Made by a program: the position numbers and the translations under genes. DNA of 64,000 bases. Source: an uncultured beta proteobacterium. GTDB taxonomy: Bacteria > Pseudomonadota > Gammaproteobacteria > Burkholderiales > Rhodocyclaceae. The first letter of the stretch is position 1, and every line of letters starts with the position of its first letter. The stretch covers positions 26,204-90,203 of the forward strand of contig CAISOB010000074.1 of assembly GCA_903886975.1 (NCBI GenBank), written 5' to 3'. Below are positions 19,796 to 29,207 of this stretch, in pieces. The notes beneath the pieces are model-generated. The model saw only the letters and a list, made by a program, of their open reading frames with translations, was not told the origin of the DNA and ran no database searches.

Positions 19796-20878
19796 CTAGA
19801 CCTCGATCACCGGTACGCGCCGCGCCAGCGCGCAGAACAATTCGTAACTGACCGTTCCCGCCGCTGCGGCGACTTCGTCGGCGGGCAGGCCTTCACCCCA
19901 CAGCACAACTGGGCTGCCGACCTGGGCCTGCGGCAGATCGGTGAGGTCGCAGGCGAGCATGTCCATCGACACCCGACCCACGGTTTCGGTGCGCTCGCCG
20001 GCGACCAGGATCGGCGTTCCGCTTGGCGCATGGCGTGGATAGCCATCGGCATAGCCGCAGGCGACGATGCCGACGCGTGTCGGTCGCTCCGCCTCGAACA
20101 GGCCGCCGTAGCCGACCCGCTCGCCTGCAGCGATCTCCTGCACGGCGAGAATTCGGCTGTGCAAGGTCATCACCGGCAAGAGGTCGAAGTTCGCGGCGTC
20201 CTCGTCGGCAAACGGACTGCCGCCGTAGAGCATGATGCCCGGCCTTACCCAGTCATGCGCCGTTTGTGGGTGACGCAAGATCGCCGCGGAGTTGGCCAGG
20301 GAAACCGGACAATTCCAGCCTGCGCTCATTTGCGCGAAGCGTTCCATTTGCCAGGCGATGCCGCGCCCGCCGTCGGCCTCGGCGAAGTGGCTCATCAGCG
20401 TCACCATCCCGATCGCCGATGAAACCGCCAGCTCCTGCTTGACCGCCGGCAACTGAGCGGGCGTAAAACCCAGGCGGTTCATCCCGGTATTGAGCTTGAG
20501 ATAGATCGGCAGACGCAATGGCAGCGCCGCAGCGCGTATCATCTGCAGTTGCTCGAGGCGATGGACCGTGGGAATCAGGCTGTATTCGGCGCAGGCGGTC
20601 AGGTCATCGGCATCAAAGAAGCCTTCGAGCAGCAGGATCGGCTGGCGAAAACCGGCGTCACGCAGGGCCACTGCGGCCTCCAGATCAAGCAGAGCGAATC
20701 CGTCGGCGACGTCGGCCAGCACCGACGCGGTGCGCAGCAGCCCGTGCCCGTAAGCATCGGCCTTGACCACAGCCCACGCCCGGGCGGGTTTGCCGACACC
20801 AGCAACGTGTTTGCGGGCGACGAGATAATTGTGCCGAAGCGCTGCCAGGCTGATACGAGCTTGAACTGGACGGGACAT
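19796..20878 (-). CDS. alr: Alanine racemase
   Basis: AWAVVKADAYGHG PLP-Lys motif, VGYGGLFEA, YADGYPR. Confidence 0.95.
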   Translation of the reverse strand: MSRPVQARISLAALRHNYLVARKHVAGVGKPARAWAVVKADAYGHGLLRTASVLADVADGFALLDLEAAVALRDAGFRQPILLLEGFFDADDLTACAEYSLIPTVHRLEQLQMIRAAALPLRLPIYLKLNTGMNRLGFTPAQLPAVKQELAVSSAIGMVTLMSHFAEADGGRGIAWQMERFAQMSAGWNCPVSLANSAAILRHPQTAHDWVRPGIMLYGGSPFADEDAANFDLLPVMTLHSRILAVQEIAAGERVGYGGLFEAERPTRVGIVACGYADGYPRHAPSGTPILVAGERTETVGRVSMDMLACDLTDLPQAQVGSPVVLWGEGLPADEVAAAAGTVSYELFCALARRVPVIEV

Positions 20879-21033
20879 GATTCGAGTTATTCTCAGGGGG
20901 TTTTGTTCAGGATGGAGAGTATCAGCCGCATTGGGCGCCAAGACAAGCATCCATGGTCCGGAGCGATGCTAACAACTTATGTCCTTTCATGGTATAAATC
21001 CGCCACTTCATAAGAGCGGTCGCCGATTTCTAT

Positions 21034-22296
21034 ATGCCCTTCGGCTTTTATATCATCATGGTAGCGCAGTTCTTTTCGGCACTCGGTGACAATTGTCTGC
21101 TCATCGTTGCCATCGCTGCCCTGCGTGAAATGCATGCACCGGCCGCCTACGAGCCTCTGCTGAAGACCTTCTTCACTGTTTCCTATGTTGCCCTGGCGGC
21201 CTTCGTTGGCGCCTTTGCCGACTCGATGCCAAAATGGCGTGTGATGTTCATCAGCAACACGATCAAGATCGTCGGTTGCGGCATGATGTTTTTTGAAATC
21301 CATCCGCTGATCGCCTACGCCGTTGTCGGACTTGGCGCCGCAGCCTACTCGCCGGCCAAATACGGCATCCTCACCGAATACCTGCCGCATCGCCTGCTGG
21401 TCGTAGCCAACGGATGGATCGAGGGGCTCACCGTCGGCGCGATCATCCTCGGCGTGGTTATCGGCGGCGTGCTGATCCAGCCGTCGACCGCTTATCGCCT
21501 GCTGTCCTTCGATTTCCCGATCATCGAGACAGGCGTCGAGACGGCTGCCGAGATGGCCTTGTGCTTTGTCGCTGCCTTCTACGTCATGGCCGCGATCTTC
21601 AATCTGTACATTCCCGAGACTGGTGTCGATCACCGGGCGCTGCACAAGAATCCCTGGTATTTGATCCGCGAATTCAACCATTGCCTTGTGCTGCTCTGGC
21701 GCGACCGTCTCGGACAAATTTCACTGGGCGTGACCACCCTCTTCTGGGGCGCCGGCGCCACCTTGCAGTTCATTGTCATCAAATGGGCGGAAGTGGCGGT
21801 GCACCTCGACCTCTCGAAATCGAGCATGTTGCAGGGCGTCGTCGCCCTCGGCGTGGCGATCGGGGCGGTGGGCGCGGCCAGAATGATCACCCTGCGCAAG
21901 TCCCTGACGGTCATCCCATTGGGTATGGCCATGGGGGTCATCGTGTTGCTGATGAACTATGTCACGGCGGTGTGGCTGGCGGTGCCGCTGCTGGTCATCA
22001 TCGGCGCGCTGTCCGGCTACTTTGTCGTGCCGATGAACGCGCTGCTGCAGCATCGCGGCCACATTCTGATGGGTGCCGGCCATTCGATCGCCGTGCAGAA
22101 TTTCAACGAAAACCTGTCGATTCTGATCATGACCGGGCTCTATTACGCGCTGATCAAGGCCAACTTCTCGATCTATGTGATCATCATCTCCTTCGGACTG
22201 TTTATCAGTACCGCCATGCTGCTTGTCAAGCGCCGGCATGAGGCTAATCAGCGCGAACACGACGATGTCGCCCACCTTGACGACGGTGGCCGTTGA
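21034..22296 (+). CDS. lplT: Lysophospholipid transporter, MFS family
   Basis: MPFGFYIIMVAQFFSALGDNCLLIVAIAAL...SYVALAAFVGAFADSMPKWRVMFISN; LplT pattern. Confidence 0.85.
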   Translation: MPFGFYIIMVAQFFSALGDNCLLIVAIAALREMHAPAAYEPLLKTFFTVSYVALAAFVGAFADSMPKWRVMFISNTIKIVGCGMMFFEIHPLIAYAVVGLGAAAYSPAKYGILTEYLPHRLLVVANGWIEGLTVGAIILGVVIGGVLIQPSTAYRLLSFDFPIIETGVETAAEMALCFVAAFYVMAAIFNLYIPETGVDHRALHKNPWYLIREFNHCLVLLWRDRLGQISLGVTTLFWGAGATLQFIVIKWAEVAVHLDLSKSSMLQGVVALGVAIGAVGAARMITLRKSLTVIPLGMAMGVIVLLMNYVTAVWLAVPLLVIIGALSGYFVVPMNALLQHRGHILMGAGHSIAVQNFNENLSILIMTGLYYALIKANFSIYVIIISFGLFISTAMLLVKRRHEANQREHDDVAHLDDGGR

Positions 22297-22376
22297 ACAG
22301 ACGGCAAATCCCGGGATAGCCCAAGCCTTGCGGCGATTGCGCTGGCGCGGCTGGCCGGGAACCGCATGGCACCGGC

Positions 22377-22874
22377 CTAAAGAATCAAAGGCGCGTTGGC
22401 CAGTTCGTCGGGATTGATACCAATAGCGGGAAAGTGCTCGGCAAGCGCCGTCGTGATGTCGCCGAGCGCGACGAGCGCGCCGTTCTCGAAGCGCCCTGCC
22501 GCAAATTCCGACTCCATGCGACGGCAGACCGAACTCCAGAATGCTTCCCCGACTCTCGCGCTGATCCCGCGATCAGCGACGATTTCGACGCGGCGGTCGA
22601 TCAACTGAACGTAAATCAGCACGCCGCTGTTGTGCTCGGTGTCCCAGATGCCAAGCCGGGCGAACAGTTCGATGGCTCTCTGGCGGGCCGACTGATCGCG
22701 CAGCAGCGCCCTGAGCGGCATGCCGGCTTCGACAACAAAGCGCAATTCCGCCTGGTGCCGTTGTTCCGAAGCGGTGATCGCCTGTTCAATGGCCTGCCGC
22801 GCCGCCATTGGAAAGACGCGCAAGGCCCACCAGTGGGGCTCCAGTAAATGTCGAAAGATTCTGTCGAATTGCAT
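22377..22874 (-). CDS. TPM-domain protein
   Basis: AELRFVVEAGMP...RAIELFARLGIWDTEHNSGVLIYVQLIDRRVEIVADRGI. Confidence 0.85.
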   Translation of the reverse strand: MQFDRIFRHLLEPHWWALRVFPMAARQAIEQAITASEQRHQAELRFVVEAGMPLRALLRDQSARQRAIELFARLGIWDTEHNSGVLIYVQLIDRRVEIVADRGISARVGEAFWSSVCRRMESEFAAGRFENGALVALGDITTALAEHFPAIGINPDELANAPLIL

Positions 22875-23746
22875 CACCAACTCCCCGAGGCGCCGCCGCC
22901 GCCGAAGCTGCCGCCACCACCGGAAAAACCACCACCCGAAAAACCGCCCAGCGACCCGCCTCCCCATGACGAGCCGCCCGAATGCCACCCGCCGCCAGCG
23001 CCGGCAGTGAGCGAAAAAATGAAAGCGATAATCCCGACGACGATCGCGAAGAACAGCGATGAAAGAAGGAGCGCGGCGGCTATCGCGGCGACCGCGCCGA
23101 CGATCCCGGCCGCCAGGAAATGGCCAAAGACGGCGCGCAAGATGCCGCCGACCACAAAGACCAGAATGAAGCCGATAAAGATCAGCGTTTCGAATCCGCC
23201 ACCAAAGTCCGACGCGCGCTTGCTCTGTCTCGGTGGCGGTAGGGGTTCGCCGCCGATCACCTTGATCATGCTATCGATGCCGGCGTCAATGCCGGCATAA
23301 AAGTCGCCCTGCTTGAAGCGCGGGGCTATCGTTTCGCTGACAATACGCTTGGCGGTGGCGTCGTTGAGCGCGCCTTCGAGGCCGTAACCGACTTCTATGC
23401 GCAGCTGCCGGTCTTCCTTGGCGATCAGCAGCAGCGCGCCGTCGTCTACGCCTTTGCGCCCGAGCTTCCAGGCTTCGACGACCCGCAGGGCGTACTCCGC
23501 GATCGTCTCGGGCTTGACCGTCGGAACGATCAGGACCGCGATCTGCGACCCTTTCTGGCGTTCAAAATCAGCGAGCTTCGCTTCCAGGCGACCGCGCTGA
23601 TCGGCTGAAAGCGTTGCCGTCAGGTCGGTGACACGGGCGCGCAGTGCGGGAACTGCCTGCCCACCGTCTGCGGCCGCCAGCATCGCCGCGCACAGCAGGA
23701 CAAACCCGACCAGCCAGCCGAAGCGTCGCACGCCAAGCGCCTGCAT
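22874..23746 (-). CDS. TPM-domain membrane protein (YgcG-like) with Gly/Ser-rich tail
   Basis: Signal peptide, TPM domain (YALRVVEAWKLGRKGVDDGALLLIAKEDRQLRIEVGYGLEG), TMs, GGGG/SGG C-terminus. Confidence 0.88.
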   Translation of the reverse strand: MQALGVRRFGWLVGFVLLCAAMLAAADGGQAVPALRARVTDLTATLSADQRGRLEAKLADFERQKGSQIAVLIVPTVKPETIAEYALRVVEAWKLGRKGVDDGALLLIAKEDRQLRIEVGYGLEGALNDATAKRIVSETIAPRFKQGDFYAGIDAGIDSMIKVIGGEPLPPPRQSKRASDFGGGFETLIFIGFILVFVVGGILRAVFGHFLAAGIVGAVAAIAAALLLSSLFFAIVVGIIAFIFSLTAGAGGGWHSGGSSWGGGSLGGFSGGGFSGGGGSFGGGGASGSW

Positions 23747-23749
23747 CGA

Positions 23750-24379
23750 TCAGCCGCCGGCCGGCTTGTTGCCGCCGCCGGAGGGAGCTGGCGACGAGAA
23801 ATCGACCCGCGGCGCAACCGAAATGGCCTTCTCGTTTTCGACGCTGAAATTCGCTTTGACCGTATAGCCGAACATCATCGCCGTCAAATTGTTCGGGAAG
23901 CTGCGCACCGACACGTTGTACGCCTCGACCGCCTTGACATAGCGATTACGCGCCACGGCGATGCGATTCTCGGTCCCTTCGAGCTGTGCCAACAGATCGC
24001 GGAACGATTCATTGGCTTTCAGATTCGGATAGTTTTCGGCGACCACCAGCAAGCGCGACAGCGCGCTGGTGAGCCCGGCCTGCGCCTGCTGGAATTTGGC
24101 GAAGGCCTGCGGATCGTTGATCAGTTCAGGCGTCACCTGGATGCTGCCGACCTGCGCCCGCGCCTGCGTCACCTGGGTCAAAACGCCTTTCTCGTAGGCG
24201 GCATAGCCCTGGACGGTGCTGACCAGGTTGGGAACCAGATCGGCGCGCCGCTGATACTGGTTGATCACTTCCGACCACGCCGCCTTGACCGCCTCATCAC
24301 CGGTCTGAAAAGTGTTGTAGCCGCAGCCGGACAGCAGGCTGGCGAGAACGGCGAGGACGGCAAGAATCCGGATGCGCAT
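23750..24379 (-). CDS. LemA-family lipoprotein
   Basis: Lipobox LLSGCGYN, LemA motif (VKAAWSEVINQYQRRADLVPNLVSTVQGYAAYE). Confidence 0.92.
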   Translation of the reverse strand: MRIRILAVLAVLASLLSGCGYNTFQTGDEAVKAAWSEVINQYQRRADLVPNLVSTVQGYAAYEKGVLTQVTQARAQVGSIQVTPELINDPQAFAKFQQAQAGLTSALSRLLVVAENYPNLKANESFRDLLAQLEGTENRIAVARNRYVKAVEAYNVSVRSFPNNLTAMMFGYTVKANFSVENEKAISVAPRVDFSSPAPSGGGNKPAGG

Positions 24380-24448
24380 GACTACTTCCTCCATGAGGAA
24401 TGAATTAAGACTGTTAATTGGCGTCGCCGGGCGAAATTGCAAGGCGGA

Positions 24449-25243
24449 TCATGACGACGCACTTGAATCCGCCGTCATCTCGCGCATCAGGGTGCGCGCA
24501 CGGCACAGGTCTTCCCAAGCCTTGGACTTGTCCGGCAGGGTGCGCAGCAGATAAGCCGGATGGTAGGTGACGAGCACCGGAATCGACCGCTCGCCGTCGT
24601 GATAAGCCAAGGGCTTGCCGCGCAGGCTCGCCAGCGACCGCTCTTCGCCGAGCACCGCCTGCACCGCGGCGCGGCCGAGCAGGACGATCAGTTTCGGGGC
24701 AATCAGGGCGATCTGGCGTTTGAGGTAAGGCGCGCAGGCGGCCATTTCAGCGGCTTCCGGCGTGCGGTTGGCGGGCGGGCGGCATTTCACGGCGTTGGCG
24801 ATATAAACGTCCTGGCCGCGCTTCAAAGCGATCGCCGCCAGCATCGCGTCGAGCAGTTTCCCGGCCTGGCCGACGAAGGGCTCGCCCTGCGCGTCCTCCT
24901 CGGCACCCGGAGCTTCACCGATGAACAGCCATTTCGCGGCCTCATCGCCGACGCCGGAAACGGCCTGCTTGCGTTGCGCGCATAGCCCGCAGGCGCGGCA
25001 AGCTGCAATGCTCTGTCGCAACGCGGCCCAATCGAACTGCGCGATTTCTGCTGCGCGCTGCGCGTCAGCAAGCGGTGGCGACGCGGCATTTTCGGGTCTG
25101 GCCATTTGCTCGCCCGGCGGCAGCGCCGCCGCGGTCGGCGCAGCGGCGTGCGATGCTTCTCGGGCGACGGCGGGCCGATCGCGCCGCTGCCACTGCGGCG
25201 ACAAGCCCATCTCGTCAAGCATTTGTTTGCGGCTCAAGTTCAT
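24449..25243 (-). CDS. Uracil-DNA glycosylase, family 4/5-like (Fe-S)
   Basis: [20 protein letters not shown]...[31 protein letters not shown]...[10 protein letters not shown]. Confidence 0.92.
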   Translation of the reverse strand: MNLSRKQMLDEMGLSPQWQRRDRPAVAREASHAAAPTAAALPPGEQMARPENAASPPLADAQRAAEIAQFDWAALRQSIAACRACGLCAQRKQAVSGVGDEAAKWLFIGEAPGAEEDAQGEPFVGQAGKLLDAMLAAIALKRGQDVYIANAVKCRPPANRTPEAAEMAACAPYLKRQIALIAPKLIVLLGRAAVQAVLGEERSLASLRGKPLAYHDGERSIPVLVTYHPAYLLRTLPDKSKAWEDLCRARTLMREMTADSSASS

Positions 25244-25716
25244 GCCGAGATCTCGTCGAGGTCATGCGTGAACACCAGGGCATCCTCACGGCCGGACTCC
25301 GCCGGATAGTAATCGCGCCGCGTGGCAATCTGCTGGAACCCGAAATGGCGATACAGCGCCAAAGCTCTGGCATTCGACGGGCGCACCTCGAGCAGCAAGC
25401 GCTTCGCGCCGCCGGCGCGCGCCACCCACATGGCGTGATGCAGCAGCCGGGCGCCGACACCCGTTCGCTGATGCTTCTCGGCAACGCTGATCGTCAAGAG
25501 ATGCGCGTCATCGACCGCCAGCATGACAACGAAATAGCCGCCGAGCTCGCCGCTGATACGGCATACCCAGCAACTGTATCCGCTCGCCATTGAGTCGGTG
25601 AAATTGCCCAGACCCCACGGGAAGGGACAGACGCGGTATTCGATACGCAGCACCTCGTTGAGGTCGCCGGCGTGCATTGGCAGTATTTCGATTTGCGGCT
25701 GGAGGACGGCGCTCAT
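25240..25716 (-). CDS. rimI: Ribosomal-protein-alanine N-acetyltransferase
   Basis: GNAT fold motifs ([24 protein letters not shown]); adjacent to tsaB. Confidence 0.9.
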   Translation of the reverse strand: MSAVLQPQIEILPMHAGDLNEVLRIEYRVCPFPWGLGNFTDSMASGYSCWVCRISGELGGYFVVMLAVDDAHLLTISVAEKHQRTGVGARLLHHAMWVARAGGAKRLLLEVRPSNARALALYRHFGFQQIATRRDYYPAESGREDALVFTHDLDEISA

Positions 25717-26393
25717 CAGGCCTTGCCCCCGACCGCGAGCCGCTCCAGCACAGTTTTCGCTACCTTGTCGCGCACATAGAGCGGCACGGCCTCCGCCGGA
25801 TCGAGCCGCTCGCCGCGCTCATAACGCGCCATGGCAAGCCTTGCGACGGCCTCCGCAGTCGGCATCAATTCAGCTTGCCAGGCATCGACAAACGGAGACA
25901 GCCGCTCGCGCAGCAGCGGGTAGACGGCAAGTCCATTGCCGCAGGCGAGCCAACCCGACGATTGCGGCAGGGGCACAGCCTCCGGCCGATAAACGCCGAT
26001 CTCGCCCTGCTGCCGGCCATGCACGAAAGAACCGAAATACACTTCACCCATGCGCGCGTCGAGGGCGACGATGACGCGTTCGCCGCCGCTCGAGAGCGCC
26101 ATGGCGTCGAGCGTGCCAACCGCGACGAGCGGCAAGTCATGAGCAAAAGCCAGGCCCTGCGCGACACCGCAAGCCACGCGCAATCCCGTAAAGGAACCCG
26201 GGCCACTGGCGAAGGCGATGGCATCGAGATCGGCAAAGCCGACGCGCGCCTCGCTGAGAATCGCTGCGGCAAGGGGCAGCAGGGTTTCGGAATTCGACAG
26301 GCCAGGCGGACAGTTGCGCGCGATCAGCTCGCCGCCGTGCCAAAGCGCAATGGAACCGGGATCGGTCGACGTTTCAAGGGCCAGGAGATTCAT
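25716..26393 (-). CDS. tsaB: tRNA threonylcarbamoyladenosine biosynthesis protein TsaB
   Basis: MNLLALETSTDPGSIALWHGG...ASGPGSFTGLRVACGVAQGLA. Confidence 0.93.
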   Translation of the reverse strand: MNLLALETSTDPGSIALWHGGELIARNCPPGLSNSETLLPLAAAILSEARVGFADLDAIAFASGPGSFTGLRVACGVAQGLAFAHDLPLVAVGTLDAMALSSGGERVIVALDARMGEVYFGSFVHGRQQGEIGVYRPEAVPLPQSSGWLACGNGLAVYPLLRERLSPFVDAWQAELMPTAEAVARLAMARYERGERLDPAEAVPLYVRDKVAKTVLERLAVGGKA

Positions 26394-26506
26394 CGCGCGT
26401 ATTCTACCCTCCTTGCCCCTAAGCTTGGCTGGGTTCAGGTGCGGCCAGGGCAATCGCGCTTGCGAAAGTCGCGAAGTCTACGCCGGGGAACGCAGTTCCT
26501 GCCTGA

Positions 26507-27271
26507 CTATTCCTTTTCCCGCCAGATCAGCGCAGCCATGCGGCCGGTTGTGCCGTCGCGGCGATAGGAAAAGAAGCGCTCCTCTTCGCACACCGTGCAA
26601 TATTCGCCGCCGTAGATCGCCTTGACGCCGAGGCGGGCCAGGCTCTGCTGCGCAAGCAGGTAAATATTGGCCAGCCATTTGTCCGACGGCAAGGCCGTAA
26701 AAGCCGCATCGGCCTGCGCATCGGCCGCAACAAACGCGGCGCGGACCTCGCTGCCGACTTCGAAGGCTTGCGGGCCGATCGCCGGTCCGAAATAGGCGAG
26801 CATTTCGGCGGGGGGCAGCCGCATCGCGGCGACCGTGTGCACCAGGATGCCGGCGAGCAATCCGCGCCAGCCGGCGTGCGCCGCCGCGACGACGCTCCCG
26901 GCCTGATCGCAGAGCAGCACCGGCAGACAATCGGCGATGAGCACGGCACAGATTTTGTGCGTCGAACGGGCAATAGCAGCATCCGCGTCGGGCGGCGCGC
27001 CGTCCGTCGCTGCGGTGTCGGCATCGATCGCACCCACGCCATGTTTTTGATTGAGCCACAACGGTAGCGCTGGCAGGCTAACAGCCAGGCGGCGCCGATT
27101 TTCCGCAACATGGGCCGGATCGTCGCCGACATGGGCGCCGAGGTTGAAGCTCGCGTAAGCGCCGCCACTCACGCCGCCCCGGCGCGTCGTCACCAGGCTG
27201 CGCACATTCGGCGGCGCTGGCCAGTCAGGAATAATCCAGTCCTCACTGCTCACAATCGTCCTCGTCTTCAT
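26507..27271 (-). CDS. pgeF: Peptidoglycan editing factor PgeF (YfiH/laccase domain)
   Basis: NLGAHVGDDPAHVAENRRRL, LIADCLPVLLCD, AAAHAGWRGLLAGI, CTVCEEERFFSYRRDG. Confidence 0.92.
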   Translation of the reverse strand: MKTRTIVSSEDWIIPDWPAPPNVRSLVTTRRGGVSGGAYASFNLGAHVGDDPAHVAENRRRLAVSLPALPLWLNQKHGVGAIDADTAATDGAPPDADAAIARSTHKICAVLIADCLPVLLCDQAGSVVAAAHAGWRGLLAGILVHTVAAMRLPPAEMLAYFGPAIGPQAFEVGSEVRAAFVAADAQADAAFTALPSDKWLANIYLLAQQSLARLGVKAIYGGEYCTVCEEERFFSYRRDGTTGRMAALIWREKE

Positions 27272-28373
27272 CGTCTCGCTCAACGTCGCCATCGCCGCGG
27301 ACATAAATCACTTCCGGACCGCCCTCGAGATCCTCGTCCCAGTCGTCATCTTCGTCGACGGCCGAGAGCACGGCGAGGGCCCGCAAGCGTGCGGTTTCAA
27401 TCAGTCTGGCCATGTCGTCGGGCAATCGGGATTTCCACAGCATGGCCTTGCCGGTCGCCGGGTGCACCAGCCCGAGGCGGCGGGCGTGCAGTGCCTGCCG
27501 TTCGAACGCCGGGCCGACCGGCACACGGCTGGGCCCACCGCCGTAGACCGGATCGCCCACCAGCGGATGGCCGATCGACGTCAGGTGCACACGAATCTGG
27601 TGCGTGCGACCGGTTTCGAGCGCGCATTCGACGAGCGTGCAATCGACAAAGCGTTCGACAACGCGGAAATGCGTTCGCGCCGATTTACCGCTCTTGACGA
27701 TCGCCATTTTTGTGCGCTGCGTCGGATGGCGGCCGATCGGGGCATCGACAGTTCCGCCGCGTTCAAGCTGGCCGCGCACCAGCGCCTGATAGTAGCGCTT
27801 GACCGTGTGCGCCTGCAGTTGGCGCACTAGGTCGGTCTGCACTACGAGCGTGCGGGCAACGACCATGAGACCGGTCGTATCTTTGTCGAGGCGGTGGACG
27901 ATGCCGGCGCGCGGCACGTTCTCGAGTTCCGGCGCGTAGTAGAGCAGCGCGTTGAGCAAAGTACCGCTGGCGTTGCCGCTGCCCGGATGGACGACCAGGC
28001 CGGCTGGCTTGTCGAGAACGATCAGCGCGTCATCCTCATGCACGATATTGAGCGCGATCGCTTCCGGCAATGAAGACAGCGTGCCTTTGTCGGGCGCTTG
28101 GCTGCATTCGATGCGTTCGCCTCCCCATAGCTTCTGTTTCGGTTCGCGGGCGACCACCCCGCCGACGGCGACCTGCCCTTCGCGTATCCAGTGCTGCAAC
28201 CGGGTACGCGAGTGCTGCGGCTGCAGGCGTGCCAGAATGGCATCCAGACGCTGCCCTGCGCATTCGACGGGAACGCTCAGAGCGAGCCGGGGGTTTGCGC
28301 TATAATCGCTGCGCTCGGCGCTCTCCCCGATCGCGTCCTTGGATGGTGTGACTTTTTTCAGTGGATCTTTCAT
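27243..28373 (-). CDS. rluD: 23S rRNA pseudouridine synthase RluD
   Basis: S4 domain then IVHRLDKDTTGLMVVARTL catalytic motif; GRTHQIRVHL. Confidence 0.92.
   Translation of the reverse strand: MKDPLKKVTPSKDAIGESAERSDYSANPRLALSVPVECAGQRLDAILARLQPQHSRTRLQHWIREGQVAVGGVVAREPKQKLWGGERIECSQAPDKGTLSSLPEAIALNIVHEDDALIVLDKPAGLVVHPGSGNASGTLLNALLYYAPELENVPRAGIVHRLDKDTTGLMVVARTLVVQTDLVRQLQAHTVKRYYQALVRGQLERGGTVDAPIGRHPTQRTKMAIVKSGKSARTHFRVVERFVDCTLVECALETGRTHQIRVHLTSIGHPLVGDPVYGGGPSRVPVGPAFERQALHARRLGLVHPATGKAMLWKSRLPDDMARLIETARLRALAVLSAVDEDDDWDEDLEGGPEVIYVRGDGDVERDDEDEDDCEQ
28301..28306 (+). promoter_or_regulatory. Candidate bamD -10 element inside the rluD 5' coding region
   Basis: ggtttgcgcTATAATcgctgcg upstream of bamD. 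Confidence 0.45.
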
Positions 28374-28374
28374 C

Positions 28375-29169
28375 ATGCGTAGTTTAGCGGTTATCGCAGC
28401 GCTTTTCCTCGCCACGCTCGTCGCCGGATGCGGACTCCTGCCCGAAGTGAAGGACGAAACCGTCGGCTGGTCGGCCAACAAGCTCTACACGGAGGCCAAG
28501 GAAAATCTGAACGACGGCGGCTATGAAACGGCGATCAAGTATTTCGAAAAACTCGAATCGCGTTATCCCTACGGCCGTTTCGCCCAGCAGGCCCAGATCG
28601 ACATCGCCTACGCCTACTGGAAATCGAACGAACCTGCATCCGCAGTAGCCGCCTGCGATCGCTTCATCAAGCTGCATCCGAATCACCCGAACGTCGACTA
28701 TGTCTACTATCTGCGCGGCCTGGTGAATTTCAACGAAGACCAGGGTCTGCTCGGCCAAATCAGCCGGCAGGACATGACTGAACGCGATCCGAAAGGCGCA
28801 CGCGAATCCTTCGACGCTTTCAGGGAACTCGTGACCCGTTATCCCGACAGCAAATACGCGCCGGACGCCATTTTGCGCATGAAGTATCTGGTCAATTCTC
28901 TGGCTCTGCTCGAGGTGCACGTCGCCCGCTACTACATGAAGCGCAACGCCTATGTTGCGGCGGTCAATCGCGCGCAGTACGCCTTGAAGAACTATCCGGA
29001 AGCGCCGGCCACCGAGGAAGCCTTGTTCATCATGGTCAAGGCTTACGACTTGATGGGCATGAACGACCTGCGCGACGACATCGAGCGCGTGATGCGCAAG
29101 AACTACCCGAACAGCGAGTATTACACGCGCGGTCTCGAGCGCAAAGAGCCGTGGTGGAAGCTGTGGTAG
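28375..29169 (+). CDS. bamD: Outer membrane protein assembly factor BamD (ComL)
   Basis: Lipobox LVAGCGLLPE; TPR-type YETAIKYFEKLESRYPYGRFAQQAQIDIAYAYWKSNE. Confidence 0.94.
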   Translation: MRSLAVIAALFLATLVAGCGLLPEVKDETVGWSANKLYTEAKENLNDGGYETAIKYFEKLESRYPYGRFAQQAQIDIAYAYWKSNEPASAVAACDRFIKLHPNHPNVDYVYYLRGLVNFNEDQGLLGQISRQDMTERDPKGARESFDAFRELVTRYPDSKYAPDAILRMKYLVNSLALLEVHVARYYMKRNAYVAAVNRAQYALKNYPEAPATEEALFIMVKAYDLMGMNDLRDDIERVMRKNYPNSEYYTRGLERKEPWWKLW

Positions 29170-29207
29170 CCCATCTGAATAAACGCGCCGCACGCTGTCC
29201 GGCGCGC

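Noticed and set aside
22874-22990. Gly/Ser-rich low-complexity C-terminus as a novel repeat protein
   Set aside because: Gly-rich tails are normal for YgcG-like TPM membrane proteins.
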